Assembly: GCF_000344685.1 (NCBI RefSeq) | Contig: NW_006920425.1 | Span: 678,654 to 742,653 of the forward strand | From: Gloeophyllum trabeum ATCC 11539 | Taxonomy: Eukaryota; Basidiomycota; Agaricomycetes; Gloeophyllales; Gloeophyllaceae | Length of the DNA: 64,000 nucleotides | Direction of reading: 5' to 3' | Shown here: positions 1-12,913 of the stretch, piece after piece | Layout: each line of letters starts with the position of its first letter | How positions within the stretch are numbered: the first letter of the stretch is position 1 | Notes under the pieces: generated by a model | What the model was told of the DNA's origin: nothing | The model's database searches: none | The model's input: only the letters and a program-made list of their open reading frames with translations | Translations under genes and position numbers: made by a program

Positions 1-989
1 TCAGCTGAGCATATGCTGACGACAAGAGCAATAAGTAACATACGCAATCGGAGAGGGCGTAATCGGCGTTGTTGTTTAGCAGGAATGTCACGAGGGTGAG
101 AAAGGTGAATACGGTATAGAGCAGAGCGGATTCCACAATGATACCAATGAGTCTACTGACTCGGCTCTGGAATGTGTTCCGCCAACAGAGATCCCGGGTT
201 TCACGGCCGTGTGACCAGAGCTTGAAGACAATCATCCCTTCACCGACAGATGAGAGCCTCACATAGATGCCTCTTTATACGTACATACCTGTGGTCAGGG
301 TATTTTGTGCCAACGTCGCAGCGATCGATACAGTAATGAATGGTGTTTGATCGGAAGAGATACTCCCTAGGTTATGTCTGTATGCAGTGACGTATATCGC
401 GAGCGCATTAGGCACTTGATACGGATGAACAGAGTATCACTGGTGAAGCTCAGTGGAACTCACCAACAAACCCGAGCCATAGGATAACTGGGAGCACAAT
501 AATGGGCCAGCGGCGGTTAAAGATGATGAAGCAACGGTATATCTAGGCGTTCATTGACAAGGTGAGTGTTTGAAGGCAGAATGGGTGCACACCAGGATGA
601 GGTCTCCCACTGTGGTCTGCAGGAGATAATTGACGAGTTTCACGACATTGATCCAGGACGAAACGTGGCTCAATTCCCCTTCAGCTCCACCTGGACCCGT
701 ATAGTACGCGAAGGCGTCCAGAACGTGTACCAAGCACAGCGCCGTATCATTACTTGCAACAGCAAACATGTAAATCGTGACGACTAAGGCTAGGCGGTGA
801 GCTCCTGTCTTGCCAGTCTTCTTGAGAAGGAGAACGTTCAAGCAATGGCCCGTCGTTACCAGCAATATCCCTGTTCAGCATCGTGATGATCAGTGCGATA
901 GCGCCGCTATAAGTAGACCGACCGTAAAAGATGCACGTCATGAATAGTGCGACTATCTGCGCTGGTCCGATACTGAAGCTCCGGGCCAT
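1..989 (-). CDS. Agaricomycete seven-span membrane protein (C-terminus outside window)
   Basis: Unnamed multi-spanning membrane protein family common in mushroom-forming fungi; function unknown. The ATG at 989 gives MARSFSIGPAQIVALFMTC. Exons that keep one frame are 923-989, 593-870 and one starting at 542, then others down to position 1. The introns have consensus ends (for example 871-922). Family-like motifs are FYGILLVTTGHCLNVLL, HVLDAFAYYTGPGG, INVVKLVNYLLQT, IYRCFIIFNRRWPI and, near the window edge, RLIGIIVESALLYT. The hydrophobic segments alternate with short loops as expected for about seven spans. The last visible exon ends at a GT near position 30, so the C-terminus lies outside. 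The family call is from memory of similar proteins; the exon model is read from the sequence. Confidence 0.72.
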
Positions 990-2510
990 CCCCACAGATG
1001 ACCTCGAGACCGACGCGTGAAGGACGCAGGTCAGAAAGCCTAGTCTATATGCAAACCATTATAAACTAGTATTCTTATCCGGCAGGCTGACAGAACCTTC
1101 CTACTGAAAGATAAGAGTCGTTGGACGAGGTACAAGATACGCGCCTTTGCCTCCCGTATGAGACTTCATTAATATAAGAACAGGACGACATATTCACAGA
1201 GTCGTGGGCGTGGCAGTGGTCGCAATGTCATGTGGATTGAGATGAAATCTTTTGTCTGACGTGAACTATGATGTGATAATTAATCATAGGAGATATGGAT
1301 ATGGTCGTGGCCCTGCCAGTGACAAAGCCTATACACGCAGGCGATTTAGATCCGCTAGTTAGAGCGACCTTTAGCATGAAGGACATACTAGACGCGCTAG
1401 AAACGATAGCTTCCTCTATTACTGGCTGATAACGGTCGCCATCACGGGTCCGGATCAGCACAGGGTCATTTGAAGAGCAAGCATTCCACGGAGCACTTTT
1501 AAATCCTTCGAAAATCGCACATGATACCGCCATATGTACGTTGGAAAGGGAATTCAACGGACCAGTGGCATGAACATGGGGAAAGCTGTACGCATTGAGA
1601 ATCAAATATAACGATTCAAGTCAAACCAAAGGCACATTTTGCACTTGCCGTTGAGATCAGGCGCGCGGCGATCCGCACGACTCTCTTCGGCGAGCCACTA
1701 GGGCGCCGAGGCAGGAGGCGAGAGCGGTAAGAAGGGGAAGACAAGGGGGGGACGCCAGGAGCTATGTGTCGGCGACTGATTTTATGTCACAGCTTGTGGT
1801 AGGCTGTGAAGGTGAAGGCGGAATCGACTGGATCGGCCGGCACAGTTATTTCCGCTACCTTGGGAGCGAGTCTTGTACCCCCGAGCCCCAAGTCCTTAGC
1901 AGGTTGTCCGCCATTTCAAGTTTTGCTAGATCCATTTATTTACATTTGTGTGTCTCCCAAAGAGGCAACATCTTGTCACGCGACATTGTGCTCATCCCAT
2001 GGCTAAATTCCTGGAGTCTATGGTTCAAACGTTCAGGTTTTCCCTATATCGGGGGATACGGATGCACAGATAGCTGAGCTATTTATGGGATTTGATTGGA
2101 ACATACAACCAACTCCTACGTGATTGTGGGGACCAGGCGCATTCCGGGAGACGCCAAGTCTCTCGGACTCGGACTGCGAAGGTTTTCATATGGTTTCATG
2201 GTTCAGCCCTTTACCAGTCTCTATGTCCAAGGTAGCGGGTTGTGCGGTGCTCGCATGCCCTTACCTCCCTATCAGAAACCCGGCCAAAGTAGCGACTCGC
2301 TGACGTAGTCTCATTTAGTAACACAAGGTGATATTCAAGTACGGCGGCACATGATGAAGCTCATAGCCTCTCCGCTGAGATGAGCACTCGAGCATAGAAT
2401 CCGAGTCGTCGTCCGAGTCGGAGTCAAGCCAACAACAGAAACTAATACAAGTATATCGCAGGAGACAAACCAGAGGGTATCTACATGATAATCGCATCGC
2501 TAACAATCAA
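990..2510. other. Intergenic, no recognised gene
   Basis: Only short open frames of low-complexity or non-homologous composition are seen on both strands. A purine-rich stretch lies around 1690-1755. I recognise no gene, RNA or repeat here. Confidence 0.5.
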
Positions 2511-4619
2511 TCAAGCTAGGTTTACTACGGGATTGAATCGCCGTAGTCTGAGGAATATGGATGAATCATTCATGAGTTCCAAGCGAAGATGAAGCAGGAA
2601 AGCACGCAGAGTCAATACCGCATCAACGGCAGCCCAATCACTTGAAGTACCGGATGACATCCCGCCCCAAGCATCCACCCCCAAACGATTCTCTATCCCA
2701 CTTGCTTGCAATCCAGCGGACATACAAGTGGTTGAACAACCGTCCGCGCCCTCAGCAAGCCGCCTGAGGTATAAAAGTGTGAAGTCGATCCGTGACGTCT
2801 TCCAGCCGGTAGTCTGCTTAAGACCGACGGCTTTCTGGGCACACAGCGTCGCGGTATGGATATCGGCAGGGACTGACACTTCCTCCCTCCCGGAACCACC
2901 CATTATGATATCTGCGCGACGGCCGATCCACGTGTCTAGCATCGTGATCTGTAACCATAGGAGAGGAGCCGCCGTCATGCTCCATTCAGCACCACTGTCG
3001 TTCTTGACTGCTACCCTTCCTTGAGTAGATCGACTCCGATCGTACTCTTCGCACCATCTGCGATCAAGAGCACCGTCCCGCAGAAGCGGATAAAGACGCG
3101 CCAGGATGGGGACACCGTCTGTGACCCTTGCCGCGGGCCAGCATTGCGCAACCCTCAAGGTGAACTCAGCCAGATTGCAAGATAACCAGCTTCGGAGACC
3201 GCCATATTCGCACCCATAGTTGTTGGCTACCTTGAAGTCGTCTGTAACAAGGACATTGTGCTGACCGCCTCGCATAGCTTCGAATGCAGTCGACGGTATT
3301 TCTGCGACACCCATGCCAGACTGTATCGCTGACATCGCAGCCGTACAGGCGGCCTTCCGCTGATCCCAATCCCACCCATGGAGTAGATCATGAGGAAAGG
3401 AGTTCGCGACCGCCATACTGCCGCATATCGATAGGATGAATGGAAGCGTGGGCGCTTTCGGCTGATTCCATTTGGAATTCCACTTGGGATCGGAATCACC
3501 CTCTAGGCCACCCATAACCTCCTTGATGCTAATTTCGTGCCAATCCGAGTGGGAGGCTTTCTGACGAGCAGTACGCATGACCACATCGACCGAATTATAG
3601 CCCCAGTCGGTAAGCGAGGCCATGGAATCCCCAACTTGAATTATTCCTGTCGCAACCCGAAGACACATCTTCAGCTCCGTGGGAGAGGCGACACGGCACT
3701 GGGGCTGTATGTGGGGTGCTAATCCTGAGTATCGCGAGAGCTGTCCTACGCCTTCCTGGTAACGTGTGCTTATACTGCAGTGTCGGCCCGTCATTTGGAG
3801 TTCCCTCTGCAGCTCGTCGACCTTGACTATCTTCATATGGAGCAAGATCCCAAGCTGGATCAGGTCCGACAGGTGGATCTGTGTGGTCGGAGCATCAGCG
3901 GATGAAGGGATCGTCTCTGCGTCGAGATAACCATCGGCTGGAAGTCGCTCCATATCCAAACCTATGTCGGACATCAAATTATACCACGTCGCCTTGCGCG
4001 GTACCGCCTTCGAGTATTGCAACTCCAACAGACGCTGCGCTGCTGACACTTGACGTTTTTCTCGCCACGACAAGCTCCGAAGTGGTATCTCTCCTTGGCT
4101 CTCCTTGTCTCGACGGTAGAGCTTTAGCTTTGGTGTCCCGTTCACGGTAGGACCCAGAGCGCCGTCAGATACCTCTAGATAGTGCGCGACCATGACGTCG
4201 GGTATGGAGTTGAGTAGCTCTCCATATTGGTTCCTCTGCTCCATCAAGCTATCTATCGCACTCTCTGTCCTAATCGATGGACGGGCATAGCTGATGCGAA
4301 GCCTCCATTCGCCGAAGCTCCAGCGATACTTGTTCTTCTTCGACCAGACTCCAACAGATGCGGTATTGACTTTACCGCGGGCAGTAGAGGACGACGCGTA
4401 CTGCTGAATAACCTGAAGGATAGCAATGAATAGAGCCACAAAGGCCACTATCAGGGCGACAAAATCCACCGACACTGCCATGCACCTGTCGAGAGAAATA
4501 TCATCAGCGCAAGAAGGACCTAGGGTAATATTGAGATTCGTACTGCTAATGTTGTAGACCGGCCGCGGGGCAAGTATTTTGAGTTGAGCAAGGGAAACTT
4601 GCAGACCCGGAAGACCCAT
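2511..4619 (-). CDS. Modin-like large protein with one N-terminal membrane span
   Basis: A single uninterrupted frame of 702 codons from the ATG at 4619; a longer frame would need a GTG. A second in-frame ATG at 4481 begins MAVSVDFVALIVAFVALF, directly at the only clear transmembrane helix, and may be the true start. After the span comes a conserved-looking stretch (QQYASSSTARGKV, then KNKYRWSFGEWRLRISYARP), followed by about 580 mostly hydrophilic residues rich in Trp and Cys. The layout of a short N-terminal anchor, a polar linker and a large soluble part resembles fungal proteins annotated as 'modin', whose biochemical role is unknown. The lack of introns is unusual in this window. The frame is clearly seen; the family name is a tentative match from memory. 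Confidence 0.62.
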   Translation of the reverse strand: MGLPGLQVSLAQLKILAPRPVYNISSTNLNITLGPSCADDISLDRCMAVSVDFVALIVAFVALFIAILQVIQQYASSSTARGKVNTASVGVWSKKNKYRWSFGEWRLRISYARPSIRTESAIDSLMEQRNQYGELLNSIPDVMVAHYLEVSDGALGPTVNGTPKLKLYRRDKESQGEIPLRSLSWREKRQVSAAQRLLELQYSKAVPRKATWYNLMSDIGLDMERLPADGYLDAETIPSSADAPTTQIHLSDLIQLGILLHMKIVKVDELQRELQMTGRHCSISTRYQEGVGQLSRYSGLAPHIQPQCRVASPTELKMCLRVATGIIQVGDSMASLTDWGYNSVDVVMRTARQKASHSDWHEISIKEVMGGLEGDSDPKWNSKWNQPKAPTLPFILSICGSMAVANSFPHDLLHGWDWDQRKAACTAAMSAIQSGMGVAEIPSTAFEAMRGGQHNVLVTDDFKVANNYGCEYGGLRSWLSCNLAEFTLRVAQCWPAARVTDGVPILARLYPLLRDGALDRRWCEEYDRSRSTQGRVAVKNDSGAEWSMTAAPLLWLQITMLDTWIGRRADIIMGGSGREEVSVPADIHTATLCAQKAVGLKQTTGWKTSRIDFTLLYLRRLAEGADGCSTTCMSAGLQASGIENRLGVDAWGGMSSGTSSDWAAVDAVLTLRAFLLHLRLELMNDSSIFLRLRRFNPVVNLA

Positions 4620-6124
4620 GAAGTGCACACATTTTATGCACTCCTTCGGTCGTGTACAAGGTTCAATGAGTTCAGAGCGGTGCTTGAGTGAATGAATACT
4701 TTCAGGTAGTTCGTGCCCGCGTCACTTAGTATGGCAGAGGGGCGATGTAAGATCTACTTGAATCTGCTTCCGTGTATCTGTGTACTGCATTAATCGGGTG
4801 AAATGAGATATGATCCATCGGGTAGGGTGCGTCGCCGTGACGCTGTATCACTTGAATGTCAAGTACAGCATTGCTGCGGCATGCAGCTACAAATAACGAC
4901 AAAAGACGCCTGCAAACACGCGCAAAACACGCTCTGCCGCATCGCTTCTGAAGTGCCGCAACTCGGGACCGAAGAGATATGCAAGTAACAATAGCCATAT
5001 GCATAAGCTTTGGCAGTACTACTTATTCGAGAAACGAATGAAACCGCGGATCTAGAGATCGAAGCTACAGCAGACCAGGATTGAGGGTTGGGCGGCGATA
5101 GTCGGCAACAAGAACGTGCATAGCATAGAACGCCCGTGAGAGAAGTGTAGGCGAGTCCACAGCATCATACTTCCATTCCGATCCAATATACATTCCATGG
5201 CTGTGATCCACACGTGAAAACTAGCGTTGAAGAACACGTTGTCCCCCCCCTTTCATCACAGCTTAGTGACATCGGTGAACAGCACAAATGATCGCTCGAA
5301 AGTCGAATGACACAGGTGCGGCGGTGAGGGCTCCGGTCAAGCCTAGCACGAGCTAACACGGCTCGATCGGCCAGCCGAGCACCTCCAGACTCACGAGTCC
5401 CGTCGCTCTGCGCCGCAGGTAACAGCTCGCTATAGCATCGCTGGAGCGGCCCGGGAATAAAAATGCGTAGTAAATGCCCGTGGGCGGCATACGTTATGCA
5501 CCACTGAGGCCCGAGTGTGCCACTGGATGACATGGCAGTCATCAGGCACGGCAGCGCAGGGTGTAGTATACAGGCTCTAATAAATACACTAAATTCATAC
5601 CTAAATCCCATTATATCCTGAGGTAATATAAAGCCTTCTACAAGAGCCATCAGCTAAGTGTCCACTAGAAAGGGGAACATGTGCTCACCAGATAAGGAAG
5701 AGATGGGGGGAGGGGGGGAACAGGTCGATGCAGCGGTTCCAAGGGCCTCAAATCGGATGAATACACCATAGGCAGTGATTCCGGAATGAACACAGCCCAT
5801 GTTTACCATATAATATGTTCATAGTTCTAGGAAGGCTCAAAACCCGGATACCTATGAGGGGATTACTCACCACAATGCAAGAAGATAACATCACCAATTT
5901 AATCCAGGCTCACCAGGTATACATCCATCTAGCATGGAATGATACCTGGGGCAGAGAGAGGCTCTGTCGACGTAGGATGGTGCCGGTTGCCAGCAGCAGA
6001 CTATTCGGATACATCGAGACCTAATGCACGGAAACGCACAACAAAGTCCCTTAAAAATTTGGTATACAGATATATATATATATATATATATATATACCAG
6101 AAACCATATAAGACTCGACGAAAG
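4620..6124. other. Intergenic, no recognised gene
   Basis: Several open frames of 60 to 160 codons exist on the minus strand (for example 5165-5650), but none shows recognisable motifs, splice-linked partners or a plausible start context. A dinucleotide microsatellite near the right end is listed separately. Confidence 0.45.
6071..6096. repeat. (TA)13 microsatellite
   Basis: Thirteen uninterrupted TA dinucleotides, flanked by GA on the left and CC on the right. Confidence 0.95.
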
Positions 6125-6591
6125 GGTCAGGATATGCAGAAACGGGCATACAGCTGAGAAACATACTGGATGTGACTGAGATCTTAGAACGACTCATACC
6201 CTCCCGTAAGCGCAGTGATTTGCCGCAGCTCGGCCTGTCGTCCTTCAGTATCTCAAAAAACGAGTAGCAGTCGATATGAGAGTGCGGAGGCGGACCGAGA
6301 GGTGCGGGAGGCCCATGAGTGTAGAATGAAGGAGATTCACTTGACCCGCCACTGCTACTTAACCCAGGAAGGGCCCCGACGTCATTAGAGACATAGACCA
6401 GTCTCCGGGTTTTCACGGTATCCGCTCAGATCGCCACCATACCAGGACCTCCCAGGAACCCGCAGGCTCCAGAAAAGGAGAGACGACGCAAGAGAAGAAA
6501 GGAACGCCGCCGAGAATACAGTGCCGACAGCGATAGCGGAGGCGAAGCTACCAAACAGCCGAAGGTACCACAGAGGATTGACGGGACATGA
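6125..6591 (+). pseudogene. Fragment of an unrecognised charged protein, probably broken
   Basis: Three plus-strand stretches look like coding sequence but do not share one frame. The first reads GIQLRNILDVTEILERLIPS, then KRSDLPQLGLSSFSISKNE and a stop near 6262. A shift of frame just after gives YESAEADREVREAHECRMKE followed by IHLTRHCYL. After a CAG splice acceptor near 6424 a very basic tail follows (ERRRKRRKERRREY, then SADSDSGGEAT), ending at a TGA at 6589-6591. The alternating charge pattern and Arg/Lys-rich end are protein-like. I see no start codon or upstream exon; the TA microsatellite sits just upstream. It may be a 5'-truncated gene with a frameshift, or an intact gene whose introns I have not resolved. 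No function is assigned. Confidence 0.35.
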
Positions 6592-8602
6592 AAATGGATA
6601 AGTATTGGGACAGGCAGAGGTCGAGGACGTCGTGCGGGACGCTGGGGTTGGTCCTGGTGTATCTCGAGTGGTGTGGCTCGTCGGGACTCGGGATGAATGG
6701 CCCTATCCCCAAAGTGGATGTCACAAAGCGTAATGAAGAAGAATAAATCCGCTGGTGATAAGCCAAAAAAGCATAAAACAGCGGAATGTGAGTCTTCCTG
6801 TGAGAACTTCAGGATATGGTCACTGCTTCTTCACACGAATCCTTAACAGTAGGTTATTTCACAGACAACGTACCTGATACGCAGAGGCCTACTCTCTTCC
6901 CCTCTCGGGTAGTCTCGTTCATCCATCCATATAGGCTCGTACCTGGGACGGGCTGCCATCGCTCATGTCCATGCTGTTTCTGAACGCGAGTCTGCTAAAA
7001 TTATCCAGTTGAGTTGTCCGAAATCGTGATCATACGCTAAAGGCATGCATACTGAGACATACATCCTGAAACCTGATACTCACGGGACATTGCCCGAGGT
7101 GTGACTGGGAGCGAGTGCCTGTCGCACCGAGTCGTCACATTATTCTTCCGGTATCTTGCCTGTCTCCGCTACTTACTGCTCGATCGAATTCCCCCCCGTA
7201 GCGGAGAAGGTGATCCATGATTTTCCTGCAGAGCAATCGCATCCGGAGCATCAGTTTGCTGAGGCGTGTGCTTTTAGAGGGCGCACCTCAACTGATTTAT
7301 CGTGCCACCGCAATTGTCAACATACAGACTATCGGAACCGTGCGAGGTCCCCTCCGAAGAAAACATGGGCTAGATCGACATACTTGACACTATGCCTATG
7401 GAAAGGCTGCCTCGTCTCACATGCTCTGCCACCGTCCACGTAAACGCAGCTTACCTATCAAAGCATAGAGATAGTTCCCCTTCCTTGTCGCTGTTACGGC
7501 CTGTGATAGCCATGAACGTATCGATACTCCCACCGCATGTACCCGCGCTCCACCCTATGTTATGCATTCGTCAGCAGTGAGGCACAGTTCTGGTAGCGTA
7601 CCATTATTTAGAAAGGCCACAATGGCATGCGCGAGTCAGAAAGTCTTGCGAGACGTCGGAACATGTCAGAAAACGACTACTCATCACGACTAGAGTCGTA
7701 TCCCCTTCATTCTACGCCCGGGTTGTAACCTGGGGTTAGGGGAAAGGTAGCTTAGCATACGACAGAGTGCGGATCCACCATTGATTGACTTTCTTTAGCG
7801 CTTGGATATCTAATTGGCGTCAGTGAGAGCCTTCCGGTAGACAAACGAACGCTAGTGCTCGGATACCACACACAGCTTCCACCTCCTCCATTTGCCTCTG
7901 CAGCTCTGCTGGACCCTCTTCTTTCCCGGCGGATGTCAGACGACGCGAGGAGAGACCAATGAGCATATCCCGGCGGCAGAAGCATTCTCCATTACCTGAT
8001 ATGGACCATTATCTGAGGATCTCGGACTTTCTGTCGGAAAATATTTCTCCGCATGGGCAGCATTCCGCCGGCCCCGCGAGATCAAGGCGTCAACGTCCCA
8101 ACATTTTGGTGACGTTTCCTGTCATCGTTGCGCAGGATCGTCCTCTCGTCCCTGCGCTCCGTGAACCCCCCAGGACCGCAATCCAGGACAAGAGCGGCCT
8201 CTCGGAGGGCTGGAAGTGTTGGGAATTCGAAGCCGCGAAGGACGTAAACTCGGGCGGTCATTGCGGCCCCAACACAGTTTTACGAGCCTTCGCCCTTCTC
8301 ACGCGCTGTCAGGAAGAGTTTAGCTCTGCACCTCCGACGCAATCGATTTCCCCCTCTCCGTCCACGCCCTCGTTACCAACCACCCACCGCTCCGACGCGG
8401 GGTAACTGACAGCGTCCGGCGTCTGCTGGCGCTCACTCTTGCTCTCTCTCACCACGCTCTTTGTCTGTGTCTCGTCTGGATTGAACCCTAGTCGCTCTCT
8501 TAGTCTGAATTCTTGCTTCACTTTCTTTACCTGTTATTTTCCGATTACATCTAATATTCTGGCTGCCGATCCTCCAGCCGAATCTGAGGTCTACTATCTT
8601 TT
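6592..8602. other. Intergenic region with pyrimidine-rich leader at its right end
   Basis: No gene is recognised between 6592 and about 8400. From about 8430 to 8602 the plus strand is CT-rich (runs such as GCTCTCTCTC), typical of a fungal 5' leader, and runs straight into the ATG at 8603. Confidence 0.5.
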
Positions 8603-11284
8603 ATGTCCCCCGCGCCGGGTCCCAATGACTCTGGCGCGTCTGCGAGTATGACGGCACCTGCCTCTGATACCCACCGTCCATCGCAGTCGTCCTCAGCTTC
8701 CCAGGCGCCCGCTAACGTCGCAGGCGACCTTCCCTCTGGTGACGATTCCACCTCGGTCTCTACCCATACGTATACTGCCACGGCTACCGCTACGGACACG
8801 CAGACCGCAACTGCTACGGCCACTGCTACTGCGTCGGCGACGAAGACTGCTACCGTAACATCTAGCGCCACGACCAGCGCAGCCCCCCCGCCGCCGATGA
8901 ACGTCGGCGGTACCCCTCCAGATGATGAAGATAACGACGGCACGACGTCCACTTCAACCTCAGATACCTCCTCGTCGCAAGCGACACATCACCCGCACTC
9001 CCACTCTGACTCTGCGGATGCGAGCGGAGCCGCCGGTACTGTCACATCCAGCTCTAGCCAGTCGTCCAAGGCCCCACATTCTTCCCCTACGCCCGCTAAT
9101 CACCAGTCTCACCCGTTCCTTCCGTCGTCCAACTCTGATACTGATTCCGACCCTGCTCCTGGATCAGAGCAAGGTCAGTCTAGTCCGGGCACTTCATCTC
9201 CACAGCCGGCGGGTAACAACCGCGTCCTTGGACCTCAATCCACGGCATCGAACCCGACGAGCAGCGGACGGCCGGCAGGTAACTCAGAGCAGGCAGAAAA
9301 GGAGGATTCGGAAGTCGTCGTAAACCAGTCAGGCCAGGGGAGCGACGAGAGGTGAGTAAGCGGTCCGGGCTTAGGCCTCTCTTATCTTTCTATTCCCTCG
9401 CACTGTATCCATTCCACGTATATGGCCACTATCTGCCATTCCCTTCCGAGTCTGTACTACATCAGATCTCGTTTTCGGTGGGACCCAGTATACGGTGGGT
9501 GTGGTAAATGGCAGAAGGCGGTTCATTCCCCTTCAGACTTTTACTTTCCTGCGTCTCTATTCTGCGTGCTCGTATCCCCGCGTGCTATCTGGCTCCAAAC
9601 CTGGTCGGTACGGCCCCGGTCTCGAGGCGGATGTCACCCGTGGGGTACCTGCCCGCCCTCACTTCCTTTCCTCTGCTCTCCGTACAGATATCATCATCTG
9701 TCTTCACCTCTTCCTCCCCACCCCGCTGACATCTACGATACTAGCTCTCCCGGCCCTGTCAAAGCGAACGCTCACCTTGCCGTCACACAAGGTCCCGCCG
9801 CTCCCTCTTCGCCTCCCGAGCCCGCCAGTACGATCACGTACGCCCACAGCAAGCTCACGACGGCCACTTCGACGTTCACCACGACGCTGCGGAGTACGGA
9901 GGCCCACGGGCACGTGGTCGAGTCGACCAGTACCGGGACGAGCACGTACACCTTCGCCGTCCCCGACTTGACAAGCACTTCCTCGCCGTCTTCTGGCCAC
10001 AAACCCGACCTTGGCGCGATCATCGGAGGCGTTATAGGCGGTGTCGTCGCCTTCGTCCTGTTCCTCGTCCTCGTATGCCTTGTGCGCAGGAAGCGGCGCG
10101 GCGTCGTCCTCGACTCGCGCTTCACGGGGCGCAAGAGCGGGGACAGCATCAAAGCCCGTCCCTCCGAAGACGACGGGGAAGGGGAGGCGGGAGATGCCGA
10201 GAAGGGCGCGGGCGGAAGGTGGGGCTACGGCACGATCGCGCGCGCGAGCGAGTCGTCGGACTTCCATATGGAGGGCAACGACGCGGACTTTACGGACACG
10301 GACGCGAGCCTGAGCTTCAACCCGTTCTGGGACCCGTCGGAGCCGCCGAGCGCGCGCACGAGCGTCGCGAGCCCCGTGCCGAACGGGAGCGTGCGGTCGA
10401 AGGAGAGCCCGGGGAATGCGCAGGCGAATAGTGGGAGCGTCAGGTCGAGGGAGAGCCCGTGGAACGGGCACGGCCCGGCGAGCTCGTCCGTGCGGGTGGT
10501 GGAAGATGGTGAGTCGAGGAGCTTCAGGAGCGCGGAGGCGGAGGGGGCGTCGAGTGTCGGCGCGGTTGAGAACGACTCGTTGCGATCCGGGTCGGGCGCC
10601 AGCAGGGCCGTGAGGAACCAGATATCGTGGTACTCGGATTGCGGGCACGAGCGCACGTCTTCGAGAGGGAGCGGCGGCGCGCGCGTGTCGCGGTATAGCC
10701 CCGCCCACCGGAGCCGGCTGTCGCAGACGCAGGTATGGGGTGAGGAGAACGGCGAAGTAGAGGGCGGGGGTGTGGGTGAAGTGCCGCGACCGGAGTCGCT
10801 TGTATCGATGTGCTCTTCTACAGGAGGCGAGAGCGCGGTATCAAGAGAGGACAGCGTGTCGCCGTCGCCGCCACAATTCGCACCGTTCACGACGCCTTCG
10901 CCGGAACTTGTCTTCCGCCTGCCGAACATCCACATCAGGATCGGCGACGACGCGGACCAGCGCAGCTCTATCGCGTCCGTTGACTCCGGGACCACCTCGT
11001 CAGGGTCGATACGATTTGAGCAGCCCGAGCATGCGGAGGTCTTGGACGCCCCGCCCGCGGAGACGCGGAGCTTGCACGGGAATGAGGTTCACGTCCCGAA
11101 GAGAATCGGGTTGGCTCCTGGCAGCCCGAGTGCTGCAAGCTTTGGGGGACGGAGTGTGGTCAGCGTTGGTTCGAGGAGTGTGATGAGTGAGGGAGAGATG
11201 AGTTTGACGGGGAGCTGGAGAGGACCGAATTTGGAAAACTTGGTTAATCATGCAAGGAGGCAGACGCAGCAGGGGAAGAGTTGA
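8603..11284 (+). CDS. Ser/Thr-rich single-span surface protein (Mid2/Wsc-like architecture)
   Basis: Exon 1 runs from the ATG at 8603 to 9351, where a GTGAGT donor interrupts a codon after two bases. The second part is open to the TGA at 11284; two acceptors keep frame, ending at 9687 or 9744, so the exon starts at 9688 or 9745. Both imply an intron of 336-393 nt, long for this window; an extra exon inside is possible. The N-terminal half is mucin-like, with Thr/Ala repeats around codons 55-80. One transmembrane helix (AIIGGVIGGVVAFVLFLVLV) is followed by a basic stop-transfer (RRKRRG) and a tail of about 400 residues rich in Ser, Gly and repeated SVRSKESP/SVRSRESP motifs. Known fungal proteins of this layout are wall-stress sensors. 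No signal peptide is obvious after this ATG. Architecture is certain; function is inferred. Confidence 0.72.
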
Positions 11285-12913
11285 CGGGAGCAGGGGGTGC
11301 GTCGACTCACTTAAATCTTGCCGTATGGCCGTACTAATGGTGCCCGCTCCGGGTTGCAGTAACCATTCAACCACTGATATCCCTTGTCTCCACGCCGGAG
11401 TTGTATATCTTCTAACCACGAGTACCATCGACGACCGAACGGACGCGAGACACAATGCCTGATTATACCCCCACCTCGTCTTGCAGACTTATTCTCATAC
11501 CACTGCATTTGTCTGACGAAACTGTGTATCTTTAGGTGTCTTCTATCCATCACTATTCTTGCTTGTTGTGCGACTCTCACTTGCTCTACTGTTCTTGAAT
11601 AAATTTTCAGCTTTCTGTGTGCTATATTTGTCGCTCATTCTTGCGTAGCAGCTCTGATTTGTTATACACGCATGCGTCGGAGATGTATGATCCTCTGTAA
11701 TCCCTTATTTTCATTGTGATCCTTACAAAATCCTGTTATCCTAGTCTACATAGACCTCTCTTTTGCTCCACACAAACGCAGACCTCAAAGGACTGTCAGC
11801 GAGATATCAGTTACTCATGATCGCAGGGCCTCATAAACTCTCCCCCTCCCCCACCCACGATTACATCGTTCTTACAGTTAGACTGTCGCAATATCGATGC
11901 TGCGCAAAATATCCATATTGCTTGCGGCTGTTGCCGGCCGTGACTACTGTGGTCTGCGATCTTTCGACAAACTCTTGTCAGTCTACCTCTGCCTCAGGGA
12001 TTTCCTTATCCTGAGTTTGGATGACTCTGCGAATCACGACGCGCTCCCAATAAACGGAGTTCCGGTGCACTCTATATGCTACAGTGCTTCAGGACAGCTC
12101 GGGAATTGTGCCACAGGCCGCAACCCGGTTACCCCTAACCCCTTCCGCCTGTCTCTATTCTTGAATCGGCTGCTTCTAGTCGTAGAAGACGACTTGCTGG
12201 GCCTCTGTTCTCTTCATATCATGCATGACATTCGTCCTGGTTACACTCATACGCACACTTGAGCATGGCTGTTACGCTGTGTACATTGCATCGTCCTAGC
12301 TGGCAAAGGTATATACTAACCCAAGCGAATCGTGGTCGGGAAGGCTTGAGGAGGAGGCGTCAATGACCTTGGGTTATCTGCGAGTACTTGCTGCACTACT
12401 TCCGACTCACTTGAGTCTGCGGAGCTAGTTCTAACACGCGATGAAGATGGCTCCCGAGGTTCCTCCGTCCGCTCGTCCGTAACAGATCCCGAGAGTGATG
12501 GGCGCCCATCGCAATACGTTGTTTTAGAGGCAGTGTTTGGGGCTTCCCAGCTGAACTGCCAATACACTCGATCTCACAGCTTCGCGCTTAGGACAAAACA
12601 ATAGCCTTCTCGGAGTATTTGGAATGGAGCCCGAATGACAGACAAGGTCCCCGTTGACACCACACGAAGACTGATTTGTTGGTCCATACCCGTTGTCCAT
12701 GCTCCACGCATGGAGTCTTCCTGTTGAATTCGGACCCTTCTCTGTCGTTCAGACTCCAACTTTGTCTACCCGTTCGTCGTCAGCTGTCATGAGTCGCTAT
12801 GGGGCTGTGCGTGTACCCTTATATCTGTGGTGCCAGCAGCCCGAGTCGAGAATCCTCCTCTGTGTTTGCCCCGTCGTCTGCTCTTCAGGGTTAACTATCT
12901 TTCACGCGCCACC
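11285..12913. other. Intergenic, no confident gene
   Basis: The 3' flank of the surface-protein gene, then mixed sequence. A minus-strand frame at 12316-12567 has a Ser/Glu-rich, low-complexity tail-like composition (RTEEPREPSSSRVRTSSADS) and could be the end of an unrecognised minus gene, but I cannot connect it to upstream exons. Confidence 0.4.

Noticed and set aside
7959..8405. Plus-strand frame of 148 codons before the surface-protein gene
   Set aside because: No signal peptide or family feature, and not splice-linked in frame to the following exon; treated as upstream region.
9704..10708. Minus-strand open frame of 334 codons
   Set aside because: Lies antisense to the surface-protein gene with its clear transmembrane helix; Arg/Pro-rich shadow.
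12316..12759. Possible C-terminus of a minus-strand membrane protein
   Set aside because: Tail-like composition only; no transmembrane exons could be linked upstream.
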